Below are positions 6,596 through 12,993 of a stretch of 64,000 nucleotides of DNA, one piece after another. Numbering within the stretch: position 1 is the stretch's first letter; each line of letters begins with the position of its first letter. Where the stretch lies: contig NZ_SACO01000013.1 of the NCBI RefSeq assembly GCF_004005905.1, positions 1 to 64,000 of the forward strand, given 5' to 3'. Both the position numbers and the translations under genes were made by a program. Source of the DNA: Novosphingobium umbonatum. Its GTDB lineage: Bacteria; Pseudomonadota; Alphaproteobacteria; Sphingomonadales; Sphingomonadaceae. Below the pieces are notes generated by a model. It saw nothing but the letters and a program-made list of their open reading frames with translations, was not told where the DNA came from and did no database searches.

Positions 6596-6622
6596 TCTTC
6601 CTATAGCCTCGATTTATTCGAC
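6596..6622 (-). promoter_or_regulatory. Phage RNA polymerase promoter P2
   Basis: The minus strand reads AATAAAT, then CGAGGCTATAGGA, with predicted start G at base 6601. The 13-mer CGAGGCTATAGGA is identical to that at 10202-10222 and has the T7 layout: a specificity block followed by TATAGG at the initiation site. It lies just after the BRO stop and 30 nt upstream of the 89-aa gene. Confidence 0.8.
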
Positions 6623-6634
6623 GCTTTTGGTCGG

Positions 6635-6651
6635 GAGGCCTCTCAGGCCTC
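6635..6651 (-). repeat. 7-bp hairpin at the end of the BRO gene
   Basis: GAGGCCT, three-base loop, AGGCCTC, covering the BRO stop codon and lying just ahead of promoter P2. No T-run follows, so termination would be weak; it may protect or process the 3' end of the RNAP-BRO transcript. Confidence 0.4.
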
Positions 6652-7398
6652 GAAGCAGCGCCGGAAGGCCGAGGCTGGGTAGGTGGTGATGTGCCCATAA
6701 CTCCGACTGGGGATAGTCCCCATGCCGAGACCGTGGCGGTGGCAGAAAGCATTCATCCTCTTCCCGATCTCGCTGGACGAGAGCTTAGGCGTCAGGCCCT
6801 GAGCCAGCGCCCCACGGGCAGTGATGAACTCTTCAGGCTTCATCTGTTCGGCGGCCACGGCCAGCAGTTCGTTAAGGTCCGCGATCTCCTTGCGCTGGAG
6901 CGCGACTTCACGATTGGTTGCCTGCAGGGACTCGTTGCTCTGCGCCAGAAGCTCGGTGATCTTGGCGAAGGCTGCCGCGAAGTCCGCAGGCAGGGGCATC
7001 TCGGTTCGCCCGTGGTCGGCCAGCGCATACTTGCCGGTCTTCCGAATGCTCGGCAGGACTTCCGAAGCAATCCAGTGCTGGAACTCCAAGGCCTCCTTCT
7101 TGTCCGACCGCATGATGAGCTTGTAGAGGCCGGACTCGTTGACAATCGTGAACTTCGTGTGGGCACGGACACCCCCATGACTTGCACAGGGCTTAAATTC
7201 CGGGTCAAGTTCGCCCATCGTGATGAGGCGCTTCTCAGTGTCGAGCAGTTTCTCAACATGCTTTCGGGCACCGTAGGTAATGCTGAGTCCGAGGGCGTAA
7301 CACACGTCGTTCGCCACGAACCACGGCTCCTTGTCGATCAGGGCCGTGCGGATGGTGGCGTCGTTGAAGGCGAAGACGGTCTGGGTATTCTCGGTCAT
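6643..7398 (-). CDS. BRO-N family putative antirepressor
   Basis: 251 aa. Residues about 5-120 form a BRO-N domain: PWFVANDVCYALGLS, then a segment ending ESGLYKLIMRSDK, then FQHWIASEVLPSIRKTGKY, the signature of phage antirepressors and BRO DNA-binding proteins. A coiled-coil-like stretch (about 135-185) links to a C-terminal domain (SSSEIGKRMNAFCHRHGL). ATG at 7398 follows AGAGGAAC; the upstream in-frame start at 7449 would run into the polymerase gene. In temperate phages such proteins relieve repression. Strictly lytic T7 relatives rarely carry one next to the polymerase. Confidence 0.85.
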   Translation of the reverse strand: MTENTQTVFAFNDATIRTALIDKEPWFVANDVCYALGLSITYGARKHVEKLLDTEKRLITMGELDPEFKPCASHGGVRAHTKFTIVNESGLYKLIMRSDKKEALEFQHWIASEVLPSIRKTGKYALADHGRTEMPLPADFAAAFAKITELLAQSNESLQATNREVALQRKEIADLNELLAVAAEQMKPEEFITARGALAQGLTPKLSSSEIGKRMNAFCHRHGLGMGTIPSRSYGHITTYPASAFRRCFEA

Positions 7399-7419
7399 GC
7401 TCTGGGTTCCTCTGGTTAC

Positions 7420-7442
7420 GTTAGATGCAATGATGCGGGCAT
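7420..7442 (+). repeat. 23-bp dispersed motif, copy A
   Basis: Contains GCAATGATGCGGGCAT. It ends at the polymerase stop codon and lies in the BRO leader. The 12-mer GCAATGATGCGG is shared exactly with 10267-10278, and in inverted orientation with 7680-7702. Confidence 0.6.
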
Positions 7443-9925
7443 CAGGCAAACATGTAGTCGGCAGCGGCCATGTCCTGCAGGTCCATCAGGCCTTCTGCAG
7501 GGGGTGGCGGGAGCTGCTCAACGAACTCTTCCGGTAGCTGTTCACTGATCTCCTCATAGAAGCGTTGGAGGACATTGGGCGTGTATTGGTCGATGAAGGT
7601 CTGACGCAGGATGTCAGCCAGCTCCCCTGTGCGGGCAGCGTGGGTGCCGAAGCTGTCATGGATGACCGCAATCGACTTGATACCCGCATCATTGCATCCA
7701 TTGGCTACGGATTGCAGGTGCGCGCCGTCGAAGGAATGCACGAAGTTAGGTGCAATCCCGTTGGCCTGACCGTTGCTGTTCAGCGTGGTCTCCGCGCTGG
7801 GCGTCTTGATGACCAGCTTGGTGCGGGCACCACCAATGTGGACGTCGATCTCCCTGCCCTCCATGTTGGTATACATCTGGAGGACCGGCAGTCCCGTGGG
7901 AGTGGTCCACCAGACCGGCACAGTGGCCTTCGTGGCGACCTTGGCGACTTCCCGAAGCCACCCCATGGCCCCTGTGGCAGCGACCACGACCTGACTGATG
8001 GCATCCCAGACCACATAGGACAGGTAGCTGGCAGCTTGGTAGTTGTCGAAGCCTCCGAGGTGGGGCTGGCCCTTGTCTGCGTCGATCTCCCGCAGGGTCT
8101 GATGGATCATGTCCACCATCCCGAAGCGGGTGGCCGAGTAGCAGTAGGTCATCGTCGGGCGCTTGGCGATAGCGCGGGTGACCTTCCCGTTCATCCACGG
8201 GTTGGCCACTTCGATCTCCTTGTCCTCGCCATCCTTGCCCTTCACCTTGATGGTGATGACCGGCGTGGCATCGACAATCGCCTGCGCCTTCACGGCGACC
8301 TGCATGTAAACGTCCTGCGGCTTATCGCTGGGCAGGAGGTTCACCGCAGCGGCGCCGACAGGGTCTCGGAGCATCGCTGAGAAGTGCTGAAGTCCCGAGT
8401 TGGAGCCGTCCAGAGCCACAGGGATGTGGCTGATGTGGGCAGCGCCGTCTCGGCAGTACCCTGCGTAGTCAATGCAGGCAGCCAGAGCGCACCACGGGCT
8501 ATCCGCAGTGGTCCAGAAGCGTCCTCCGTCGAGCGGGTTCTCGCCGCTGTCGATGATGGCCGCAGCGTTCTCCGCGACCCACTTGATGCGGTCGCTGAAG
8601 CTGACCTTATCAACGCCGAAAAGGTTGGCCACATGGATGGTCAACCACATTCCGCCAGTCTCCCCGATGGGCATGCCCTCGGAGAACTCCAGCAGCGCCT
8701 TGGCAGCGTCATCACCCTGCGGGTGGGGGCCGCCAGTCGGCACCGGATAGACACGGCCACGGAAGTCCAGCTCGTGAGGGAAGTAAATGGCTTCCTCGTC
8801 GCGGAACTTGTTGGCGATCCAGAGGCGCTGGCTCAACTGCAGCCGCTTGGACTGCATGAAGGCGTTTGCTTCGTGGACCTTCGCGGCCTCGCGGAACCAG
8901 ACCGAGCGGGCCTCGTCGTTGACGTCAAAGTCTTCCGGCTTGGCGGGAACAGGTTCGTCCTCGCGCTGCGGAAGGCCACCGAGGTTTCCGCCGTCCTCCC
9001 AGACCTGCGTCATGAGGTCGAGGATGCGACTGCTGATGCGCCAAGGGGACTCTTGGATGGTGTTCACGGCCTTATAGACCAGCGGCATGTCAACGTGGCG
9101 CAGCTCAGAATGATAGGCATTCTGCCACTGCTTCACGAGGCGCAGACCGGGCCTCTTGGTGAGGTAGCCACCCCAGAACGGGGTACGCCACCGCCGAGGG
9201 CGGACGATCATAGGCATGTGAATGGGTTCGAGGAGTTCGCAGCGGGCATGCTGCTTGTCCAGCCAATCGACCAAGGTTTCAGTGGCGCGGACGATGCGGC
9301 TGTTGCCTCGACCAGCGGGCTGCTCAATGACGAACAGGCCGGTCGAGTCGCACATCAATTCGATAGCCTTCAGGCCGACCTGAAGTTGCTCCGCTTGGGG
9401 AACCGTAAGGCGTGTGCCCTCGGCATCCATGATCTTCTTAAGGGCCTGCCTCCACTTGTGGTCCGAGGCCTTCTTCTTGGAGACCTTGGTCAACCCTCGG
9501 TAGCCCTTCTTGTTCGTCTCCTTGAGGCGGACCATCTCGATATGTTCGATCAGCGCAGCCGCAACGGCAAACGCTGTGGCCGTCAACCCGAGCCTTGAAG
9601 AGACCGAGTTGATGACCACACGAGCGGTGAGGTACGCGACTTGATCCGGCAGGCAGGCATTGAGGAGCCGGAAGGCACCATGGCGACGACCAGCGCCACC
9701 ATTGGCGATCTGGGCACACCATTCAGCCACTGCCTGTTCGACAGGTTCGATGCACTGTTTGAGGAGCATCTTCCCCGGAGGCAATGCGGTCTCTTCGGAG
9801 ACTGACGAGGCGTCACCCTTCCACGGCAGCGGGCGGGCAGCACGATAACGAGTGGCACCAAGGCCACGGCTTTCATCCTCCAGCTCAAGCTGACGGCGGA
9901 CCAGTGCGCGGGCTTCAGTCTGCAT
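7442..9925 (-). CDS. T7-like single-subunit DNA-directed RNA polymerase
   Basis: 827 aa. It transcribes phage genes from its own promoters. Motif A is VALDGSNSGLQHFS with D506; motif B is AKRPTMTYCYSATRFG with K588 and Y596 (T7 K631 and Y639); motif C is VIHDSFG with D757; H730 (NFVHS) matches T7 H784. The C-terminus DYMFA resembles the T7 FAFA foot. The residue after Y596 is Ser where T7 has Gly640, and the specificity-loop region (about 679-715) differs from T7, in line with its different promoter. ATG at 9925 follows GGAG by 7 nt and overlaps the preceding gene by 11 bases. Confidence 0.97.
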   Translation of the reverse strand: MQTEARALVRRQLELEDESRGLGATRYRAARPLPWKGDASSVSEETALPPGKMLLKQCIEPVEQAVAEWCAQIANGGAGRRHGAFRLLNACLPDQVAYLTARVVINSVSSRLGLTATAFAVAAALIEHIEMVRLKETNKKGYRGLTKVSKKKASDHKWRQALKKIMDAEGTRLTVPQAEQLQVGLKAIELMCDSTGLFVIEQPAGRGNSRIVRATETLVDWLDKQHARCELLEPIHMPMIVRPRRWRTPFWGGYLTKRPGLRLVKQWQNAYHSELRHVDMPLVYKAVNTIQESPWRISSRILDLMTQVWEDGGNLGGLPQREDEPVPAKPEDFDVNDEARSVWFREAAKVHEANAFMQSKRLQLSQRLWIANKFRDEEAIYFPHELDFRGRVYPVPTGGPHPQGDDAAKALLEFSEGMPIGETGGMWLTIHVANLFGVDKVSFSDRIKWVAENAAAIIDSGENPLDGGRFWTTADSPWCALAACIDYAGYCRDGAAHISHIPVALDGSNSGLQHFSAMLRDPVGAAAVNLLPSDKPQDVYMQVAVKAQAIVDATPVITIKVKGKDGEDKEIEVANPWMNGKVTRAIAKRPTMTYCYSATRFGMVDMIHQTLREIDADKGQPHLGGFDNYQAASYLSYVVWDAISQVVVAATGAMGWLREVAKVATKATVPVWWTTPTGLPVLQMYTNMEGREIDVHIGGARTKLVIKTPSAETTLNSNGQANGIAPNFVHSFDGAHLQSVANGCNDAGIKSIAVIHDSFGTHAARTGELADILRQTFIDQYTPNVLQRFYEEISEQLPEEFVEQLPPPPAEGLMDLQDMAAADYMFA
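7680..7702 (-). repeat. Inverted copy of the 23-bp motif inside the polymerase gene
   Basis: The minus strand carries ATGCAATGATGCGGGTAT, matching copy A (7425-7442) in 17 of 18 bases but in the opposite orientation, so the two could pair across 240 bases. It encodes part of CNDAGIKS just before polymerase motif C, so coding constraint may explain some of the likeness. Confidence 0.4.
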
Positions 9926-10145
9926 AGGTAAACTCCAGTGTCGTGTGGGTCAGGACGTCATAGTGTCGATGGACGGGGCGGTATGGAGTGGGGCTGAGAT
10001 AGTCCCCATCAGGGCGCAGCCAGAAGGCAGTCGGTGTCTTGAGGTACTCAGCCTGCTCCCGTTCGAAGTCGGGATCGACTTGGTTACCCATGAGCCGCCG
10101 ACAGACAACGACAGGTCTCCCGCAGAAGAAGGGCTGGTGGTCCAT
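9915..10145 (-). CDS. 76-aa phage protein, first gene of the phage transcript
   Basis: Starts MDHQPFFCGRPVVVCRRLMG. No family is recognised; the second half is rich in Tyr, Pro and His (SPTPYRPVHRHYDV). It lies between promoter P1 and the polymerase, with GGAGA five bases before its ATG and an 11-base overlap with the polymerase start. Position alone would suit an early regulatory or host-takeover role. An internal ATG at codon 19 is an alternative start. Confidence 0.6.
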   Translation of the reverse strand: MDHQPFFCGRPVVVCRRLMGNQVDPDFEREQAEYLKTPTAFWLRPDGDYLSPTPYRPVHRHYDVLTHTTLEFTYAD

Positions 10146-10195
10146 CAGGTCTCCTAAGTGGACTTAAAGAGGACTTAGAGGGGACCGGACTGGAT

Positions 10196-10222
10196 CACCT
10201 CCTATAGCCTCGCATAATTGAA
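10196..10222 (-). promoter_or_regulatory. Phage RNA polymerase promoter P1
   Basis: The minus strand reads AATTATG, then CGAGGCTATAGGA, then GGTGA, with predicted start at base 10202. The 13-mer is the same as in P2. Transcription would enter the 76-aa gene and the polymerase itself, giving autocatalytic expression once the polymerase is present; a host-type promoter must start the process but is not obvious. Confidence 0.8.
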
Positions 10223-10434
10223 TGGGGTTTTTCGGCAGGCCGGTGTGACGGGGTGTGCCATATCCGCAATGATGCGGTTATTCGTGCCACAACGGCAGAA
10301 AACTGCGGGTTTCCGAAGGTGGACTGGGGGTGGCACAGGGGTGCCAAAGGGGTGCGCTGGGTTCCGCTCGTGGGGTGTGCCAGCAGAGGCTTCCTGATTT
10401 CAGAAGCTAAGTGATTGAATTGTGGGGAAATATG
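10223..10434. other. Non-coding phage-end region with repeats next to tRNA-Ser
   Basis: No coding sequence is supported. It contains GTGCCA or its complement five times: 10255-10260, 10284-10289, 10331-10336 (inverted), 10341-10346 and 10377-10382. Two of these sit in the direct repeat GGGGTGTGCCA (10250-10260 and 10372-10382), and two form the palindrome TGGCAC-AGGG-GTGCCA. Such clustering beside a tRNA 3' end resembles integrase arm sites or a repressor operator. The exact phage-chromosome boundary cannot be placed without the other end. Confidence 0.5.
10259..10281 (+). repeat. 23-bp dispersed motif, copy E
   Basis: Shares GCAATGATGCGG exactly with copy A and GCGGTTAT with copy C. It can form a small hairpin CCGCA-ATGA-TGCGG. 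It lies about 40 bases upstream of promoter P1. Confidence 0.5.
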
Positions 10435-10524
10435 TGGCGGAGAGGCAGGGATTCGAACCCTGGATACCCTCACGAGTATGCCGCATTTCGAGTGCGGTGC
10501 ATTCGACCACTCTGCCACCTCTCC
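10435..10524 (-). tRNA. tRNA-Ser, anticodon CGA
   Basis: A class II tRNA of 90 nt with encoded CCA. The acceptor stem GGAGAGG pairs with CCTCTCC, the discriminator is G, and the T-loop is GGTTCGAATCCC. The anticodon stem CCGCA/TGCGG encloses CTCGAAA, giving anticodon CGA (bases 10488-10490), which reads UCG. A long variable arm (ATACTCGTGAGGGTAT) is present, as required for serine. The 3' end faces the phage DNA, the usual geometry for integration into a tRNA gene. Confidence 0.95.
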
Positions 10525-10711
10525 GCAAGGTTTTGGATGAAACCACAAGGGCTTCGTCCCGGTCGGGAGCCGCCCTCTAGCCAACGAATCACACCTTGCC
10601 AAGCATTATTTTTGCCCTTGTGCATTTTTTATCCGGCGCCGCGCCAAAGGTCCCGATTTTCCACAAGCGCCGCCCTTGTTTGCTGGCCCCGCTTTGCCTA
10701 CATTCCTTAAT

Positions 10712-11092
10712 ATGGACAGAACGAGCTTTTTCTCCCTTCAGGCAGGCCGCCGCATCGACGTACCCCGCGCCTCCCGCGCAAGATTTGCCATTGGCGATGT
10801 GGTTCGCCACCGCGAATTCGACTTTCGCGGCGTGGTGTTCGATATCGATCCGGTGTTTGCCAATAGCGAGGAATGGTACGAATCCATCCCGCAGGAAAAG
10901 CGCCCGGACCGTGACCAGCCCTATTACCACCTCTTCGCCGAGAGCGAGGAGGAGAGCTATATCGCCTATGTCAGCCAACAGAATCTGACCGGGGACATGG
11001 AAGCAGGGCCAGTGGAACACCCCGCCCTGCCGCAATTGTTCGAAAGATTTGACGGGCAGCGCTATCGCCTGCGTGCAGGCCTGCGGCATTAA
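10712..11092 (+). CDS. hspQ: Heat shock protein HspQ (YccV family)
   Basis: 126 aa. The family core is plain: ARFAIGDVVRHREFDFRGVVFDIDP, split here as ARFAIGDVVRH and FRGVVFDIDP, then QPYYHLFAE and YIAYVSQQNL. HspQ binds hemimethylated oriC DNA and acts as an adaptor and specificity enhancer of Lon in enterobacteria. ATG at 10712 is preferred over an upstream TTG at 10676, because homology begins after it. Convergent with the ABC permease, with a hairpin across its stop. Confidence 0.88.
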   Translation: MDRTSFFSLQAGRRIDVPRASRARFAIGDVVRHREFDFRGVVFDIDPVFANSEEWYESIPQEKRPDRDQPYYHLFAESEEESYIAYVSQQNLTGDMEAGPVEHPALPQLFERFDGQRYRLRAGLRH

Positions 11093-11102
11093 TCCGCAGG
11101 CC
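11078..11102. terminator. Hairpin between convergent hspQ and ABC permease
   Basis: GGCCTGCGG, seven-base loop, CCGCAGGCC. The stem is perfect over 9 bp and includes the hspQ stop codon. There is no T-run on either strand, so it is a weak or bidirectional terminator at best. Confidence 0.4.
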
Positions 11103-11116
11103 ACGGAAGGGCTGGA

Positions 11117-12004
11117 TCAGCCTTTCAGCTTCCAGCCCGACTTCAACACACGATAGACCAACAGCGCCAGCACTGCGTTCAACACGCCCAGCGCCAGCGC
11201 ACCGTGCAATACAGCCTCATTGGTGCCGCCAATATCGCTCTGCCCCAGAAAGCCGAAGCGGAAGCCGGAGATGACATAGAAGAAGGGGTTCATCCGGCTT
11301 ACCGACTGGAACATGGGCGACAGATTATCAATCACATAGAAAGTGCCCGACAGCAGCGCCAAAGGCTGCACCACAAAATTGGTGACCGCCGCGTTATGAT
11401 CAAACTTCTCCGCCCAGATCGAGGACAATAGCCCGATCAGCGAGAGCAGCACCGTACCCATCAGGCCAAACCACAAGACCGCCCAGGGATGCGCCACGGT
11501 CAAAGTCACCCCCGGCCACAGCAACATCGCCCCTGCCAGCGCCAGTCCGACCAGCACGCCGCGAGTCACCGCGCCCGCAATCATGCCCGCCATCATCTCT
11601 CCAGTGGAAAGCGGCGGCATCAGATAATCGACAATCGTCCCCTGAATCTTGCCTGCAAGGAAGCTGAAGGAAGCATTTTGGAAGGCATTGTTCATCATGC
11701 CCATCATGATCAACCCCGGCGCGACGAAGGTGGCAAAGTTCACCCCCAACACTTCACGGTTGCCGCGCCCCATCGCCACGGTAAAAATCACCAGAAAGAG
11801 CAAGGTTGTGACCGCCGGAGCCCAGATTGTCTGCGTCTGCACCTTGATGAAACGGCGCACCTCTTTCATATAGAGAGTCCACAGGCCCAACCGGTTGACA
11901 CCATCGATGATCGGCACCCCCTGTTGCGGGAACTGGCGTTTGTCCGAACCGCTATGGGGCTGATTGTTGTGCGACGGGGCGGTAAAGTGGGGTTGATTGG
12001 CCAT
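11117..12004 (-). CDS. ABC-2 type transporter permease
   Basis: 295 aa with about six membrane segments, the first near TIWAPAVTTLLFLVIFTVAMG. It has the ABC-2 permease layout of YadH/NodJ-like exporters: a cytoplasmic N-terminus, the loop AGKIQGTIVDYLMPPLS, and the late motif PLALLSGTFYVIDNLS. It would form the membrane channel of an exporter for a lipid, polysaccharide or drug. No ATPase gene is adjacent, so the partner must be encoded elsewhere or outside the window. ATG at 12004 is preferred to a TTG at 12040. Confidence 0.85.
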   Translation of the reverse strand: MANQPHFTAPSHNNQPHSGSDKRQFPQQGVPIIDGVNRLGLWTLYMKEVRRFIKVQTQTIWAPAVTTLLFLVIFTVAMGRGNREVLGVNFATFVAPGLIMMGMMNNAFQNASFSFLAGKIQGTIVDYLMPPLSTGEMMAGMIAGAVTRGVLVGLALAGAMLLWPGVTLTVAHPWAVLWFGLMGTVLLSLIGLLSSIWAEKFDHNAAVTNFVVQPLALLSGTFYVIDNLSPMFQSVSRMNPFFYVISGFRFGFLGQSDIGGTNEAVLHGALALGVLNAVLALLVYRVLKSGWKLKG

Positions 12005-12126
12005 ACATGCCGGACTATCGGGTGTAACAAGGGCTGGCAAGCCTCAGCCTGCTTCTGGCGCGCATTATGCCTGCAAAGGCAAGGTGCAAGCCTTGGGCAT
12101 GGGAAACAGAAAGCATTGAAGCAACC

Positions 12127-12843
12127 ATGAGCTGGACCGAAGAACGCATCGAAAAACTGACCCGCATGTGGGAAGGCGGCTCCACCGCCAGCCAGATTGC
12201 CGAGGAATTGGGCGGGGTCAGCCGCAATGCCGTGATCGGCAAAGCCCATCGCCTCGGGCTGAAGGCGCGCCCCAGTCCGGTAAAGTCCAACGACCGCAGC
12301 ACAGAGGATGCGCCCGCCGCCAAGGTCGTGCGCGCTGCGCCTCCTGCGCCACCACCTGCGCCTGTGGCTGCCCCGCCTGCCCCTGCGCCCGCTCCGGTCG
12401 CGCCGCCCGCGCCACGCGCTGCGCCTGCGCCGCGCCCTGCACCGGCTCCCGCCCCTGCTCCTGTTGCAGCGGCAACCGATGGCGACGCGCCTGCCGCGCC
12501 GCCCGCACCGCGCATCGTGTCGGTCGGCCCCGGCGGCTTCCTGCGTCAGGGGCCGGGTGAGCAACAGGCGCCGATTCCCCCCGCTCCGCCCCGCCGTCTG
12601 GTGCCTGCCAAGCCCAGCCCCGAGATTGCGGACAAGACCAGCCTGCTGGATCTCAACGACCGCATTTGCCGCTGGCCGATGGGGCATCCGGGTGAACCGG
12701 ACTTCCACTTCTGCGGTGACAAGGTGAACCCCGGTTTCCCCTATTGCGTGGAACATTGCGGCCGCGCCTATCAGGCGCAACTTCCGCGTGGCCATCGCCG
12801 CCCGCCGCCGCCACTGCCTTTCGGCAATCCGCGCGTGCGTTAA
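12127..12843 (+). CDS. gcrA: GcrA cell cycle regulator
   Basis: 238 aa, longer than the roughly 170 aa of Caulobacter GcrA. The N-terminal HTH is MSWTEERIEKLTRMWEGG and SASQIAEELGG-like, followed by SRNAVIGKAHRLGL, the GcrA signature. The C-terminal domain holds CRWPMGHPGEPDFHFCG and FPYCVEHCGRAYQ, a conserved Cys/His set. GcrA binds the housekeeping sigma factor and activates promoters with CcrM-methylated GANTC sites. The centre (about 60-150) is a Pro/Ala-rich low-complexity linker that explains the extra length. No GANTC occurs in the 120 bases upstream. Confidence 0.93.
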   Translation: MSWTEERIEKLTRMWEGGSTASQIAEELGGVSRNAVIGKAHRLGLKARPSPVKSNDRSTEDAPAAKVVRAAPPAPPPAPVAAPPAPAPAPVAPPAPRAAPAPRPAPAPAPAPVAAATDGDAPAAPPAPRIVSVGPGGFLRQGPGEQQAPIPPAPPRRLVPAKPSPEIADKTSLLDLNDRICRWPMGHPGEPDFHFCGDKVNPGFPYCVEHCGRAYQAQLPRGHRRPPPPLPFGNPRVR

Positions 12844-12875
12844 GGGCTTAGGCCTTACCATTGCTACAAAAACTG

Positions 12876-12904
12876 ACGGGCGGCTGGTTCATCCTGCCGC
12901 CCGT
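12876..12904 (+). terminator. Intrinsic terminator of gcrA
   Basis: ACGGGCGGC, 11-base loop, GCCGCCCGT, then TTACATT. The 9-bp stem is perfect, 33 bases after the gcrA stop. The T-tract is broken, but position and stem favour a terminator. Confidence 0.65.
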
Positions 12905-12993
12905 TTACATTGGTGCTCAGCAGGGCCTTGCGCAGGCCGCCATGCTGCGCCAAGGGAAGCGAAATTCGACACGCGGGGCGACAGCATTTTTCC

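Noticed and set aside
1..10222. Z-genome (2-aminoadenine) gene set
   Set aside because: No purZ, datZ or specialised DNA polymerase is in the window; only one MazG-like domain, which is also common in ordinary phages.
10195..10602. 135-aa open frame on the minus strand over tRNA-Ser
   Set aside because: It runs through the tRNA gene itself and promoter P1; not coding.
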